Below are positions 12,552-25,930 of a stretch of 64,000 nt of DNA, in pieces. The notes beneath the pieces were generated by a model, which saw only the letters and a list, made by a program, of their open reading frames with translations, ran no database searches and had not been told where the DNA came from. How positions within the stretch are numbered: position 1 is the stretch's first letter; every line of letters starts with the position of its first letter. Made by a program: the position numbers and the translations under genes. Origin of the DNA: Eudromia elegans (taxonomy: Eukaryota > Chordata > Aves > Tinamiformes > Tinamidae); contig PTEX01000015.1 in assembly GCA_003342815.1 (NCBI GenBank), forward strand, positions 3,463,365 through 3,527,364, written 5' to 3'.

Positions 12552-14853
12552 GTTCTGCAGAGTTTTACTTGAACGCTGAAAAAAGAACCTGTAAAATTTC
12601 CCATTTATAGTTTCAGGTAACCACATAAAACTAGCTGTTTCTTTAAACCGGTTTGGTCCCAGCCGTTTCCTGTATTGCGCCTTTAACGCCAGGAGCGCCC
12701 CGTGACCCCAAGGGAGCGCAGCTCCTGGCACTCGTTTAGCCGGTGTTTGAGGGCACGCCGGGGTCCTTGATCAATTATACTCGTTAACAAAGAAGAAGTC
12801 TCTTGCTTGAAGATAGGAAAGTTTTCCAAGGGAAGCTCCTGCGAAGAGAGAGGTAGCGCCCAGATCCCCATGAATGATTTACAAGGCAAGGAGCAGTAAC
12901 GGGGAGGTGGGGGTGGGAAGAAAAAGCACCCCGGCGAAGCGGGCACATAAACAGTTGCTTCACCCAGAGGTTAATGATACTGCAATGAAGCGAGGGGAGG
13001 CAGGGGGGGCTGCCCCGGGGGGAGCCGGCGACCCCCGCAGCTGCCCGCACCCCCTGCCTTGCCCCACCAGCTGCACAGCAAGCCCCGTAAGCAGACCCTG
13101 TTTTCTCTGCAAATTAACTGCTTGGTTCCTGGCCAGGGAAAAATATATATAGATATAATATATAAAATAATAAAACAATAAACGCCTCTGCTAGTCGCAG
13201 GTCGGGGAAGGGTTGTCACCTCCGAGGCGGCGCAGGCTGCTTCTCCGAGGGGGCCGGGACAGGGCGACATGCAGCAGTGCCTTGCAGGGAGACTTCTCCG
13301 AAACGGAACCTGAACGAGGCTGTCGGGGCTTTCCTTTGGAGTGAGCGCAGCCCCTGGAGCTGCTCGTTACGTGCCCCGCCGGAGGCTGCGCGGATTCGCT
13401 CCCCTTCCCGAGCGCGGAGCCTCGCGCAGCCTGGTTGAGGGAGCAGAAAAGAGGCACCAAACGGGTCGCCGCCTGCCCTGACGGCCCCGAAGGGCTCCCG
13501 GGCAGAAGGTCCCCGCTGCTACCCCCGTGCCCAGGTGTTCCCTCCCAAAACGCACAAGGGGGTGCTGGGGGTGGACAGGGCTGCTGGCGGCAGCAGCTCC
13601 CGTCCTGGTGGGAAGCGGGCAGGGTCCCGACGGCTTCTTCGTGCGGCTCTTTTGGCGGTCGCACGATTTCCTCGTGGAGGTGACACGTGAAAACGCTGCT
13701 TCGGACGTAGCGCCGTCCGCGAGTTGACCGTCAGGGGGCTGGCTCCATGTCGCCCCCCCCACTCTTCCTCAAAAACGCGGCTGGTAACTAAAAGAGGCAA
13801 CCACTTCATAAAAACCACTTAAGGAAACGCCGAATCCGAAATGAAAACCAGTAGTTACATTAAGGTTAAATCAAACGTGGCCTTATGTGATGAGAAATAA
13901 GCGCGAATATTCCCCGCACAGCAAAGAAATTCCATTTACTATTCTGCAAGCTATTTGCTTTGGGTACAAAGCAGGACCTTTCCCGCAGAAAGAATAATAA
14001 TAACACCTCACTCTGAAGTGACTTGAATCAAAACCGCCCGAGCCCCACTATTAAATCTGCACGCATCTGTTTCCACGATCCCTACGTTAGTGTGGACATA
14101 GGGCTGCTACAGGTGACCACACGGCTTTAGTATGTTAATTTAATTCCAATTAAGACGGCAAAAATATGACCATTCCTCTTTATTCATTTAAGAAAACTGC
14201 TAACCCCCCGTACTCGTATGATCTTATGTAAGATTGTAAGAGGAGAAAAAAAATGGAATGAAGAAAAAAAGCGCCCCTCATGTAAGCGACAGTCACTTTT
14301 TAAATCGGCTGTTTGCTCCTGCCGATTGCTCCGAGGCGCGCTGTAGCCAGCAGCAGTAACGTTTATTTCACTGTCACTACTGCCCTTGCCTGCAGTATTT
14401 TATCTGCGGCAGGAGATGGGCAAAAACTCGTCAGAAACCACGCTTCCTAGATGACTTTTATTGACCTTTCCAAAACACCTTTGAAACAGCACGGGGAGAC
14501 CTTTGGTGTGTTCACACCGTCCCGGTGGATAACCGGGCAGTTGTTTCCACCCGTGACTAATGTTTCCTAATGTGGGGGAGAGGGGGGAAGTATCGCCATG
14601 CAAAATCCTCCCCGTTCTCTCCAAATGACGACCGAAAGCCCCTGGAATTGCGACCCAGAATTCCCATGTGCGAACCCTGGCAATGAAGGATTGGCCATTT
14701 TCACGGGAAGTAATAGCACAGCAAGGTACCATAGGTAAGAAAGTCGTGAAAACTTGCTCCTCTCCTTCCTGGGGGAACCAATCAATCTGTGACCACTTTC
14801 GCAGGCTAGAGGAAAGGGAAATTTTTCATACGTTTGTACATACATTTTCAGTC

Positions 14854-14882
14854 TTTTTTTTTTNTTTTTTTTTTTTTTTTTT
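14854..14882. repeat. Poly-T tract with N, then C run
   Basis: T run with one N at 14864, followed by seven C. It lies inside the CpG-rich domain. The homopolymer length is unreliable. Confidence 0.9.
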
Positions 14883-15699
14883 CCCCCCCGTGTACAACCT
14901 GCATGGCCTTTCTACAGTGAGAGTGTCATTAAATCATGGCCACGTGTCGACTGCCATAGGAGTCCGGCATATAAACACACCAAGGGATCCCAGCAGGTCC
15001 CTTTCCACCGAGGCTCCCCTCTTTCCTGCGTGGGAACTTGTGCCCTTTTCCGTCGGAGGCCCCCCCGGACGGTCCTTGGAGGGACAAGACACCGCCTTCC
15101 CTGCCTCGAATTACTGCTTTCCTTCCTGATGCCTGCATGGGTGTGAGCCGATGATATCATCGTTGGGGCGTCAGTTATTGTTTCGGGACTGTGAACGGGC
15201 CGTGTCATTATTATTTCATAAACACTTCCTTGTGTCACGACTTTTCCAACGGTAACGGGTCGACAAAGCGCCTGCTGTGGCAGGAACCGCCCGCTTCTCA
15301 TGGGTCCTGGGGCTTGGTGCAGGTTCAGGACATAAACCAGACGCGCGCAGGGGAGAACGGGTGTTTTTATATCCCCGGTGATAGGGATATCGAGGGCAGC
15401 TCCCGTGGAACGAAGCGCGACGGGGAGCGCGTGGGCTCTCAGCGGCCCCTGAAGCGGTGGCGCGGGAGAGCTGCGGGGCCCCGAGCGCGGCGGGGCCGGA
15501 GCCGCGCGGGCCGGGCCGCGCCGGGGCCGCCCGTCGCTCGGGGTGCGCGCAGGGCAAGGCGCTGCCGAGAGGCGCTTTCAGTTTTCATTGAGGCCGCTGG
15601 TTACTGTTTAACATCCCCACCCACGTTTCAGTTTGTTTAGTAAATCGATCCGATGCTTGGGCCCAGGCTGCTGCCCTGTCGCCATTGAGCAAAGTTAAT

Positions 15700-15917
15700 T
15701 CCCCCCCCCCAACACACACACGCTCGCACGCTCGCTCGCTCGCTCTCTTCCTCCTCGCCGCTGCAGCATATGGTGAAGACGGTGCCGGCGGCACCGGACA
15801 CGCCGCGCGGCGCCGGGACGGCCGCGGGGAGCCGGGCGGGCGCGGGCGAGGCCGGCGGCGGGCGCGGGGGATGCCCTGAGCTGCGGAGCGAGGCCGAGGG
15901 ACGGCGCTGCCCCGCCG
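15700..15917 (+). promoter_or_regulatory. Candidate distal first exon with strong splice donor
   Basis: At the 3' side of the last GC-rich block there is a C-rich and CA/CGCT-rich leader, an ATG at 15770, and a strong donor GCCG|GTAAGTGG with the GT at 15918. The ATG frame is open to the donor for 49 codons plus one base, that is phase 1, starting MVKTVPAAPDTPRG and rich in Ala, Gly and Arg. HNF4G exon 2 has a phase-1 acceptor, so a splice would be in frame and would recreate the Asp39 codon. The phase match has a one-in-three chance of being accidental. The peptide itself is not one I recognise, so coding status is uncertain. Confidence 0.3.
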
Positions 15918-16055
15918 GTAAGTGGCCCTCGGGCCGGCTCCCAGAGCAGCCCCGCGCAGCGCCGCGCACCGCCCCCGAGCCGAGCTCCGGGCGGCGTGAG
16001 AGCGGGCGGCGGGCGCTGCGCGAGGGGTATTCTCTGTTCGTACAGATAGACATAT

Positions 16056-16160
16056 ATATCTACATACCTGCGTGCTTAAATACATATTTATATATATATG
16101 TGCGTTTTAGTACATTTATATGCACTTTAGTATATATATACACATACATATTTATACAGG
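16056..16160. repeat. AT/TATA-rich low-complexity tract
   Basis: TATATA/CATA-rich stretch on the 3' shoulder of the last CpG island, directly after the candidate donor at 15918. Confidence 0.7.
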
Positions 16161-19100
16161 AGTGGTCACATGTCTGTGTTGTGAGTGCCTCGTGCTGGTC
16201 GCGGGTGGGTGTGTTCGTGGGCCGGCTCCGGCCGTGGGCCGAGGCGCCCTGCAGGAAAGCGGCAAAGCCCAACCTACCTGTTGCACTTTTGCACCCCCAG
16301 ACAGCGGCCTCCCTCCTGCCGACCACGTTGTGCTGCTCCCTGGAGCTGTGCAGGGATTTGGGACAGCGCAGCAGGTGAAGCCCCAGGCTTACATCGGTTT
16401 AGGAAGGTTTATTTATTAAAAGATTTCTTGTGCCTCCCCTGTTTATTTCTCAGGGCCACTATCCTCACATTTACTTGTGCCGCAGGTGGATTTATTACTG
16501 TAGGGCTGTGCCTAGCAATAGCACATGGCCTTTGCTAGACGTCTTGCTAGGGAATCCTGGAATATTTCCCTTGGGCCAATGGGTGGGGACAACCAAAAAC
16601 AAAACAAATAAGCAAAATAATTAAACGGACCAAGCAAGTCTGGGGTGAATTCTGTACATGGATCCAACAGTGCTGTGCTGCTTTTGCCTTGTTACAGGTG
16701 CTCAATTTATGGCATTCCTTTATAACTTTGACAAAAGCTGACTTACTTGAGGAAATAGTTCAGCCCTTGTCTATGCCTGTACACTGACATGGGAGACATA
16801 TTCTGGAAGAGACAGTAGATTGCAATGGTAACGGGATTTTAAGACAGATACATATAGCAAATACACAAATGGTACCACATAGTAAAACATGGTTATGTTA
16901 AATTGAACTTTCCTTTTGGTAGGCCGTTCTTTTTGTATAATGTTGCACATACTTGGGCTTATTGTGATTTCTGATCCATATTAAGAAGCAATAGAGTACT
17001 TTAAAGTGGCATCACTATTGTTACTGCTGCTGCCTTTTTTAAAGCTCTCTTAGTGAAGGGCTCATTATGCTATGCAGCTTTCTAAACCCTTGAGTCACTT
17101 ACGTACCTGAGAAAACTCCAATGTGATATATAATTCTTGCTGTTCCGTAAGAGTAGTAGGTCTTTTGACTTATGGATGCTGGATTAGTCATTTCATTCTT
17201 TATCTGTCTCTTTTTTTTCTAGTCATATGATAAGTAGAAATATAAAAATGCTTAAAATGCTCTATTCTAACTCAGTTCATACTTCATCGTTTTTGAGTAT
17301 CTCTGAAGCTTTGAGAAGGACAAAATAAATAACACTTAAAAAAAAAATTAGGACAAAACCAGGATTCGTTTTAGCAGCTCACACATTTGGAATAAGATTG
17401 CCAGAACTAATTCCTTCATATAAACCAGAACTTTCCTTCTGAATTATCTTGCATAACTAGAGGAACATCTTAGGCCAAGTCTTGTGCTCAGTAGCACAAT
17501 CCAGATGGTCCAGAGGTCTAAGATGGTTATTCCAAGATGGTTATTAAAAACAGCAATATATCAGGGAAAGCTTTGGTTGGCACTGAAACATCACAGAGGT
17601 GTTGCTGTGGCCCGGCAATATTATATAGTATATAGTATGTGAGTTCTTGAATGGTCAAGTATAAATTAGGACAGCTCTGATGCTGATTGCTATTTTCTGC
17701 GTATTGATTGTTCTGAGATATTGCCTCCTTTTTTAAGGCATTCGAGTAGAAACCCATCTCTGTCATTCCCATTCCCTAGAAGATGATCTAGTTGGCCAAA
17801 CTAGAATTTTGGGATCATATCCCATTTGATTTCATTGAGTTTAGCAAGAAGTTATATGAAAGAAATATTAAAACTTGGTCTTTGTGCTGGACATGGCTTC
17901 TGCTTCAAGCTTTACTTGTGAATTGATGTCTGCCTGATGCATATCGGCCTAATACTACAACAGTATCACCAATTCTGGGCCGTCTTATTTTCCATTGGCT
18001 TTTTGGCAATGGCAAGGAGTAAAACATTATTGAAACAATACTGAAACAATAGTAAACGAGTATTTTTTTTAAGTGATTAGTTAAAAAAAAGACAATTTCA
18101 AAACTAGTAATGCACCTATGTATGTACCCTACCGTATGATTGTTCCCTCCACGCTGAAGAGATTCTACTAAGCCTCAAGACTATGGGAATTTCAGCAAAA
18201 TCAACATTTTGTTGTTCTGTTTATTTGGGATTAAATCTCTTAAAGCAATAATGACAACCACAGTATTTCACAGTTGAGTTAAGGCTCAAGCAGTGCTCTG
18301 AAGTTTTCAGTTTTAGTTCAGCAACTTAAGCTTTTACATTCATCAAATAACAAGGAAAACATAATCCATCTATTTATCTATAAAAGCATTTTGTTTTCAA
18401 TGCGGGATCTCTCAACCTAACTTGTCAATAATTTTAAAGTTCTGTTTCTTGCTTCTGAGCTGTAAAATATTGAATAATTTGTTTTCATCTGTTATTTAAT
18501 TGATTCTTCTTTTGCTCCCTTTGTGTATTTAAAAGTGAATGAAGTAATCCACATTTTTTGATATTAAGCCTGAAAACTAATTTGATTTGCGTATGCTGTA
18601 TTGTGTTGTTATGAGGCATCTGATGTTAGATAATTACATTATTCAACTGTTAGTATATACTATTTTTGAATATGTAAAATGTTTTATTTTTGTGGTAAAT
18701 TAATTGACTTATAAGGCAATATGTTCTATGACAGAAATGAGTTAAGTAACAAAAATTTTACTGCAACATAATATAACATGGGGTGTTATAATATAACAGG
18801 ATAATATAACAAGATGACATGATTCTTAGCTTTTAATTTATCATCCCAGTGAATGCTACATTATGTAGTATATAATGAGAAAGCATGGGAAATATATTTC
18901 TAACACATCAATATATTTAAAGACATTTGTCTTTCAACAGATTTGATTAAATCAAATATTTTTTATTTCAAATTTTTCTTTCTAAAACAGCACATCCTAA
19001 AGGAACAGGTCAGAACGTTGTTTGTAATGTCAGAGCTGAGATCTATCAAACTGAAATGCTCCCAACAACATTTTCAAATCTTTCTCAATTGTCTATTCCA

Positions 19101-20446
19101 GTTAATTGAAAAAGAAAGGTCTTGGTTTCAGGAGTGGGCCATTTAAGTGGAAGTCTGCTGCTCTCATTTTGTAGAAGGGCAATCTCCCTCCATATATGTG
19201 TTTTTAAAAGGTTCATTCATAATTCTCCCTTCACACTTCTATTGGAAATGACAGAATTCATTATTTTGAGTTCTTGCACTGTTTTTCTGCAACTTGGGTG
19301 ATGAATTGTATGAGATCTAGCTCATAGCATGACACGGCAACCCACAAGATTTAAAATTCTCGAGGCTAGATCCGTCTCTCCGTGGCGTTCGGCCGGCAGC
19401 AGTGCAGGAAACCTCCACAAGCATCTTCGACATGTTGTGAAGGAATAGGTTGGGATTTTTTATCTAATATTGTCTAGAAAAGAGACTCGCACCCTTGCTT
19501 GGTAATTCACTGGAGGTATCCAAGCAACAAGGACATACATTACAGTTAGCAGCATACGAGGTGCTGTGCAAATTTTCTTTGCCGCCTGCGAATCCGACTG
19601 CAATAGACCTACACAAATAATGCTGTTTCTGTTACCTATTTCCTGCATGTTAAAGTTTGCCCCTAGACTTCTTTTATAATTGGATTTAATTCTACCAACG
19701 GAAGAGGATTTCTCTATGTATATGCATGAAAATACCCGGCCGAACACAGGGACTTAGGTGGGAGAAAGACAGAGAAGCAGTAATAAATGTGCCGTCCTGT
19801 GCCCAAGAATAAGTTCTGCCTATCTGAAAAGATAAATAAGATTCGTCTTGCAAATGACAGTGCATCCATGACAGTGTTGCAATGAGAGTGCCATTGATCC
19901 TTTATGTAGGGTTGCTAAGCTACTTGAACCTGGTTTCTGCTTGTCTGAGGAAGAGCGAGTTACACTGTTCGTCAGTAAGCAGCTACTTGTTAACCAACAT
20001 GGTCCTTACAGTAAGTGATGCAGGGTTTTGAACTTCCCTAGTGTTCCTCAAATGAAGCATTAGCCAATTAACCCATTAATTGTTGACATTTAGAGGGTCA
20101 GCGCTGGGCGCCGAATGGAACCGGCTCATACTCTCAGAGCTGTTCAAGATGCTTAAAGATTACTCACTGCAAGGGTCATGTTTCCTCACAGCTCTCAGGG
20201 CATTTTATGCCTCTGGCAGGCAGAGATTTTCTGTTTTCAAATTGAATATTTTGATGAAAAGGATGATTCCCATTCAGGATTCATATTTTAGAGCCCTGCA
20301 CCAAATTGTCTATTATAGACAGTGTCTTTTGATAATGCCCTTCAGAATAATAATAGCTGTTTCTCTTGTAAAGAACATGTACAGGGTGACGTTGTATTAA
20401 CAGATGAAATTCCTTCAGAGAACTAGAGAGTACTCAGAGAAGTCAG

Positions 20447-20571
20447 GTGGTGACCACGGTCTCTTGTGCCACATGCTCCAGGTGACCCTGTGTTTGCAGC
20501 GGGGTTGGACTAGATGGTCTCTCGAGGTCCCTTCCAACCTTACGGGTTCTATGATTCAGTGATTCTGTGAT
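20447..20571 (+). mobile_element. CR1 LINE 3' end fragment
   Basis: A short 5'-truncated CR1 in forward orientation. It contains TTGTGCCACATGCTCC, GGGGTTGGACTAGATGGTCT and CCCTTCCAACC, and ends with CTATGATTCAGTGATTCTGT, the degenerate octamer tail. The sequence is the reverse complement of the 3' part of the element in HNF4G intron 1. Confidence 0.9.
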
Positions 20572-20778
20572 GCTCTTGCTGCACATTAACACTCACTGTC
20601 TCCTGTCTGCACTTGATAGGTGTAGTCAAGTATTGCCTGTACCTATTTGCTAAGCATTTAATCTGCTTATCTCCCTCTCACTTCTAGCTGCCAGACAATA
20701 TTGGGACACAAAATGTCTGGGCTTTGCTTGCCTTTTTTTTTTTTCGCTTAAAGATTTAAATGTACTGATTCAATGAAA

Positions 20779-20802
20779 AATTATTATTATTATTATTATT
20801 AT
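20779..20802. repeat. (ATT)n trinucleotide repeat
   Basis: Short perfect ATT run of about 8 copies. Confidence 0.9.
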
Positions 20803-23037
20803 GGTATTTATTCAGTATAGATCAAGTAAAATTTGGGACAGGATAGCAGCAGTTTGCTTATAAACTTCACAAAATGTTTCAGATTTTGGAGATTCTTCTC
20901 ATCAAGAAGAATAACATTTACGACATTGTTGACCAATATGCTGGCATTTGAGCACAGATGCAAGTTATATATGTTTTTATGAGCACTGATGTTTCTTTCA
21001 TTAAAACTTTGGAGCTATGATAATGTTATTCATGTTGCCCTGTAAGCGTTAGATACCACAAAGTCAATTCATTATTCGTCTGGGATACATTGCAACAGAG
21101 CTGCACGGAGCAGAAAAGTTCTGTATTTCATTGCAAGTGGTTCTAAACCCTATGCTATTCATCAGTGTCAGTGGTTTCTCAAGTAAATTGAACCCAGTCT
21201 TTTCTATTGGACTGTTTGGTAGGCATGCCATGACTGTGTTAGATTGGTTAACTACCTCTTATTTTGACGTCTAAATCGGTAGTTTCCTATGATTTCTGGT
21301 CAGTTATCCTTTGGTCTTATGTTTCTGGTATTATGGTCTTAAGAGATTTCTTATCTTGCGATCAACAAAGTGAAAGCTTTATTTTTTTCTTTTTCCAATT
21401 TACTAAGAGTGAAAAAATATGTAGTTTTTACTTTGAGATTTGACTCTAGTGGTAGATGCTGTCTCTGTAATAGGTGTGTGTATTCAACTTATGTTTTTTG
21501 GAACAAGAATGATATTGTCATTTTTAATGTCCAAATTCAAAACATTTCAAAAAGATTTAAATTTTTAAAGAGCCTTTAATGTCTTCCAAGTCTCTTGTCT
21601 CAATTCACTTTAGCAGTGTCTTATGTTGCTGCTTTTATTGCTTTTAACTTTCTTTTTTAACTTTCCTTCTTTTCCCTCCCCTTATTATCCAACTCTGTCT
21701 TTGAGCTTCAGTGACTTTTTATATTAATATTAAACATGTAATTTTAACAAGTGGAGACTTGGAGACAATGATTTTTTATTTTCAGACAGTTTTGAAGTGC
21801 CAGAACTTGATCTGACATACACTTAAGGCAGAACGTTAGATTTGAGTATTATGACAGAGATAACTTTGGCCATAACAATAAGAGTGAAAAAATAATAAGC
21901 TAGGAAAGGCACAATAAGCTTTACTGTGAGATTTACATTTCTGTGTTTCACAGTGGAATTCTGTAGATAAATTGCAGGAATTCACGCTAGCCTTTTACAA
22001 GTTTGCGTTTGATACCCAAGCTTATGTGGAAAGCCTAGTTATTCTATCAAAGATACACTCTTCCATCTGCAAAAATAAAACAAAGGAAAAAAATGAGGCC
22101 CTACACTGGACTTTAGCAGCAGGATTACAGCAAAGATTTTATCGTCATAAAAATGTAAAATGTGTTCGGTAAATTCCAAATGTATTAGACTAACTGTGTA
22201 TTTTTTTGGTTTGGTTTGATTTAAGCTAAGTCAATATGAAAATAACATATCTAATTAAAATAATATATCTATAAAAAGGCAGTTAGAGGTCCATATCTCC
22301 TTACTACTGTTATTTAGCATTGAGTGGAAAACATAAATGGAAAAAAGCTGAGACTCAGCTCCCGGTAATGTTCGGTCCATATTACATATAAAATAGGTAC
22401 ACCTCGGACTTTTCAGAAGGCAAGTTTGGCTTGAGCCTTTGACTTAGTTCAGTATAATCTCCACAGACAAATTTCTCTCTCTTTTTTTTTTTTTTTTTTT
22501 AAATCAGGTTTCTCTCTTTGTAGATAAATAAAAACCGAAAAGAGTGAGCACGAGTTTCATGACACAGACTGCACCCAATTCACTTCCATTTTCAGCCTCA
22601 ACGGAAACAACCGAGTCAGATTAAGGCGTTATTGCCACTCACCATTCTGCAAAATCGCTATCCCTGTGGGAAAGCTCACAGAAATAGTACAAGCCCTTGT
22701 CCATGGTTGGGCAGTAGCTTAAACTGGTGAGTATGGGGCAGCTTGCATTAATCTTGTAGATGCTGAACCTTTGGTCCAGGTGCCAAACTGCTGCCTCTGT
22801 CCCCATGGAAGGGAATGGTCCCTGCTGAGCACAGCGCTGAGGCTGCTGTTTCAAAGCACTGCAGCAACACCTGAACAAATTGCTCTGGCAAGAAAAGCAG
22901 TCGTTTCTCTTGCCAAATGCATGAGCTCTACTGGTGGATGGATATTTGCCTAATCAAAAATTAACAGAGGGCAAAATATTCAACATTTTTAACAGCATGT
23001 TGATCAGTGGTAAAGAGGGATTAAATATCCCCACTAT

Positions 23038-23071
23038 AGAAATCTTTCCAATACAGAAATCTTTCCAATAC
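23038..23071. repeat. Tandem duplication, 2 x 17 bp
   Basis: Two perfect adjacent copies of AGAAATCTTTCCAATAC. Confidence 0.93.
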
Positions 23072-25903
23072 CAAGTCAGTAAAGATATCTTTATTGCAAA
23101 TATGGGAATTTTTAAATTAATAGACTTAGTTTTGAAGGGCAATGAAATGTAACAGGTTGCAGGTTCTGACTGAGCAAGGAATTCAAATTTTAACAAAAAT
23201 TTCCTTGCAAATTTTCTTAGTATGGAACTAGAGAGTGAAATTTTAATATTATTTTAATCCCATAGGTCAAGTAATTTATTTCCCAAGATGTATTTGAAGC
23301 TAAAGGAAATTATACAATATAAACTACTCCCAGTGATTATTCTCAAGTTTCTGTGGTACCACAGAGCACAAATGAGTACTCTGAAATTAAGGTACATGTA
23401 TTAATAGCAAAGGTAGAAAATGAGCACATCTTTTGACTTTGCAAGGTGCATGTTCAAGATTGCAGCAAACATTTTAACCCTTTAGGATCTTCCTTTGAAT
23501 GTGGCAGCCTCATTTTTTTTTTTTTCCCTGTAAATTTGCCTTGCATAAGAGGAGGTTTATATACAGCACTGCAGAGCAGTTTAAGTCGATATGGTACTTA
23601 TTAAAAGTCAGATTTATTAGGAAGGTCACTGCGGAACACCTCTGCTTCTGTTAATGTAGTTCATCAGTTGAACAAAATAATGTAGTTAACATAGATGTGA
23701 GGAAGCTGCTGTTTAGTAAGAATTTGAAACATCGTCGAACTTGGAAAGAAGATGAGCTCTGGGAGATCACCGTAAAAATGGCTTCTTCACTTGCCTTATC
23801 TTGTAATTGTAGGTGATCAAAGCAATAGATTTCTATTTCTGCAAGCTCTATTCCACCTCAGACCAGTATAGCTGAAAGTAAAAACCATAGGGAACCCTGA
23901 CTTTAATCCAGTAACAGTTTAGAAATCTTGAAAGTGTTTTTTATGCTGTACCTTTCCACAAAGGTACACCATGACTGTAGCTTATGATTCTGAAATATTA
24001 AATACATTCCATTGCTTTTAGGTGGATAAAGAATCCAGCAGGTCCTGCACTCCTTAATGAGACAAGATCTGTTTTATCAGATATCAAGGATATTTGTGAC
24101 TTCCTAGTGGCTGTTGGCCACAGGAATCCTAAATTTTTTCCTAAGATGCTTTCTTTGCAGATTTTGGATTCAGAGTTCCAAAGGACCCAAACTCTTCATC
24201 TTTGTCTCATTCTCTGTATCCTGACCCTAATTCCACTGAATTCAAAAATTTAACTAATTTTGGCTATCTGTAATGTCCATTACCAGAAAGTCTTTGTGGT
24301 TATATTAGAACCGCAAGAGGAGCTTGTGCATGCACAAGGACACCTTCTAAGTGCATGGGAACAGCTCGTGTATGTCAAGCCTCAGATACAGCATTTGGCT
24401 GAATATATATTTTCTACAGTTGGGGGTAAATCTGTACATAATACAAGTCAGCAAGTTGCTTCCCTTCTTGGTCTGACACAAAACATTTAATCTGGTTATT
24501 AGTATGTGACATAGTTAGATTCCTGTTGAAAATCAATAGCCTTCCTATAAAGTTAGCCTTTCAGCTTTTCCTAAATCCATTTAAAATCATTTTATTTGCC
24601 TCATTGGCCTTGTAATTTAAGAAAGAACAAATGAAAAAGAAGACAATCCTGTTTCATCTACTGTGAAACAGGGAATTTCATTTAATTTTGCCAACCAAAG
24701 GGGATGTTTATGATATTACATGCTAGTCTATAAATATCTCTGTTTAGAGTTGAACAGAGCAGTGGTTCTCAAACTGAGGCCTGCCAAATGCTTAGTGATG
24801 ATATACAGTGTAGTGTATGGTAGTAGGTTACTAGTAGTACATTTCTTCCTTGTTTCATATGCTGCATTGCTTTCATGGGAACCAAATGTACTATATTAAA
24901 TTCATTTCTAAGAATTTTGTGCAATTGCCCAGTCAAAGGTGATTGGTTAATGTGAATATATAGGGAAATTGTTTTACAGACAGGCCCTTTACTTAAGCAT
25001 AAGCACAAATTTAAAGAAAAAGGCATTGAGTTTCTGAAAGGAAAGATACTTTATGCAGAATGTAAATCTTCTAGTGATTTTTTTTTTTTGGAAGTTCTCT
25101 GAGCAGACGGCAGTGGGACAAAGAGTCATCTACATTTATGCATTTTGTCAACCTTTAAAGATACTGAATCTTCAAAATTCTTTTCAGTAAGCCTGTGGGT
25201 GTTATGCCTAATGAATTAAATGGGATGGGATGGGACTGATGATGACTTATGAAGAAACTAAAGATAGGCATTACTTGAGCTGGAAATATATTGAGTGTCG
25301 TATATAATGAATGTGTGAAGAAATTAGATTTGCTGTGTTTAAGAGAATATCAGCATGTAGTTTCTTTTATGTAGTAAAATACCCAGGAACGCCAAAGCAA
25401 ATTAAAGCATACTAGATACAGCTGCAAGAAGAAAATATCTTTAAGAACTGTTTTACTAAACAATTCTTAATTTTTACGTTTTCTTAAATATATATATATC
25501 TTTTGCATAGGTAATCAATGTTTAGGAATTTCACTTTCCTAAGTTAAGCTATGTGTTTTTTTAGAATAACCTTCACCCAAATGAATCTAGAAACAATAAA
25601 TAATAACAGTATTTTGATTTTTAAATGTCATTAAAATAAAATCTAAAATTAAAAAATAAAAATAAAAATGAAGTTGAAAGAAGTGACTGAGTAGTCTAGG
25701 TCTTGGCAACAGATTCTTCATATTACTTTATTTCTCCGAATTTCACTTGGGACACCAGAATAATGCTTCACATATATTTTAGATCATATTAATTTTATGA
25801 TTGGCTATTATTTAAATAAAAAACAAAGGTTTATTAAGTTTTCCTAAGAAACATAGTTGATTACAGTAAAGGAAAGAGTCCTGCAGTTTTTAAGTTTCAT
25901 GAG

Positions 25904-25930
25904 TTTTTTTTTTTTTTTTTTTTTTTTTTT
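25904..25930. repeat. Poly-T tract
   Basis: 27 T in AT-rich intergenic DNA. Confidence 0.9.

Larger units (their letters stand above)
11225..16400. promoter_or_regulatory. CpG-rich domain of about 5 kb (several CpG islands)
   Basis: Base composition changes abruptly from AT-rich to GC-rich with abundant CpG. Three dense blocks stand out, at about 11240-11560, 12985-13760 and 15290-16040. They are separated by normal-GC DNA that still holds many CpGs and repeated TAATC/ATTA motifs. Such multi-island domains usually mark promoters of developmental regulators or lineage transcription factors. No homeobox, zinc finger or other known protein is encoded. Long reading frames occur on both strands simply because stop codons are rare in GC-rich DNA. 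It lies about 37 kb upstream of the HNF4G MRLS exon and could be its distal promoter or that of a noncoding RNA. Confidence 0.75.

Noticed and set aside
13191-13762. Minus-strand frames of 131-157 codons in the second GC block
   Set aside because: Low-complexity composition, overlapping open frames in several registers and no recognised domain. This is the expected by-product of a CpG island.
11487-15396. Thirteen-base word GGGATATCGAGGG shared by two GC-rich blocks
   Set aside because: A 13-mer shared by chance within a 5-kb domain of similar composition is not unlikely, and flanking sequence does not match.
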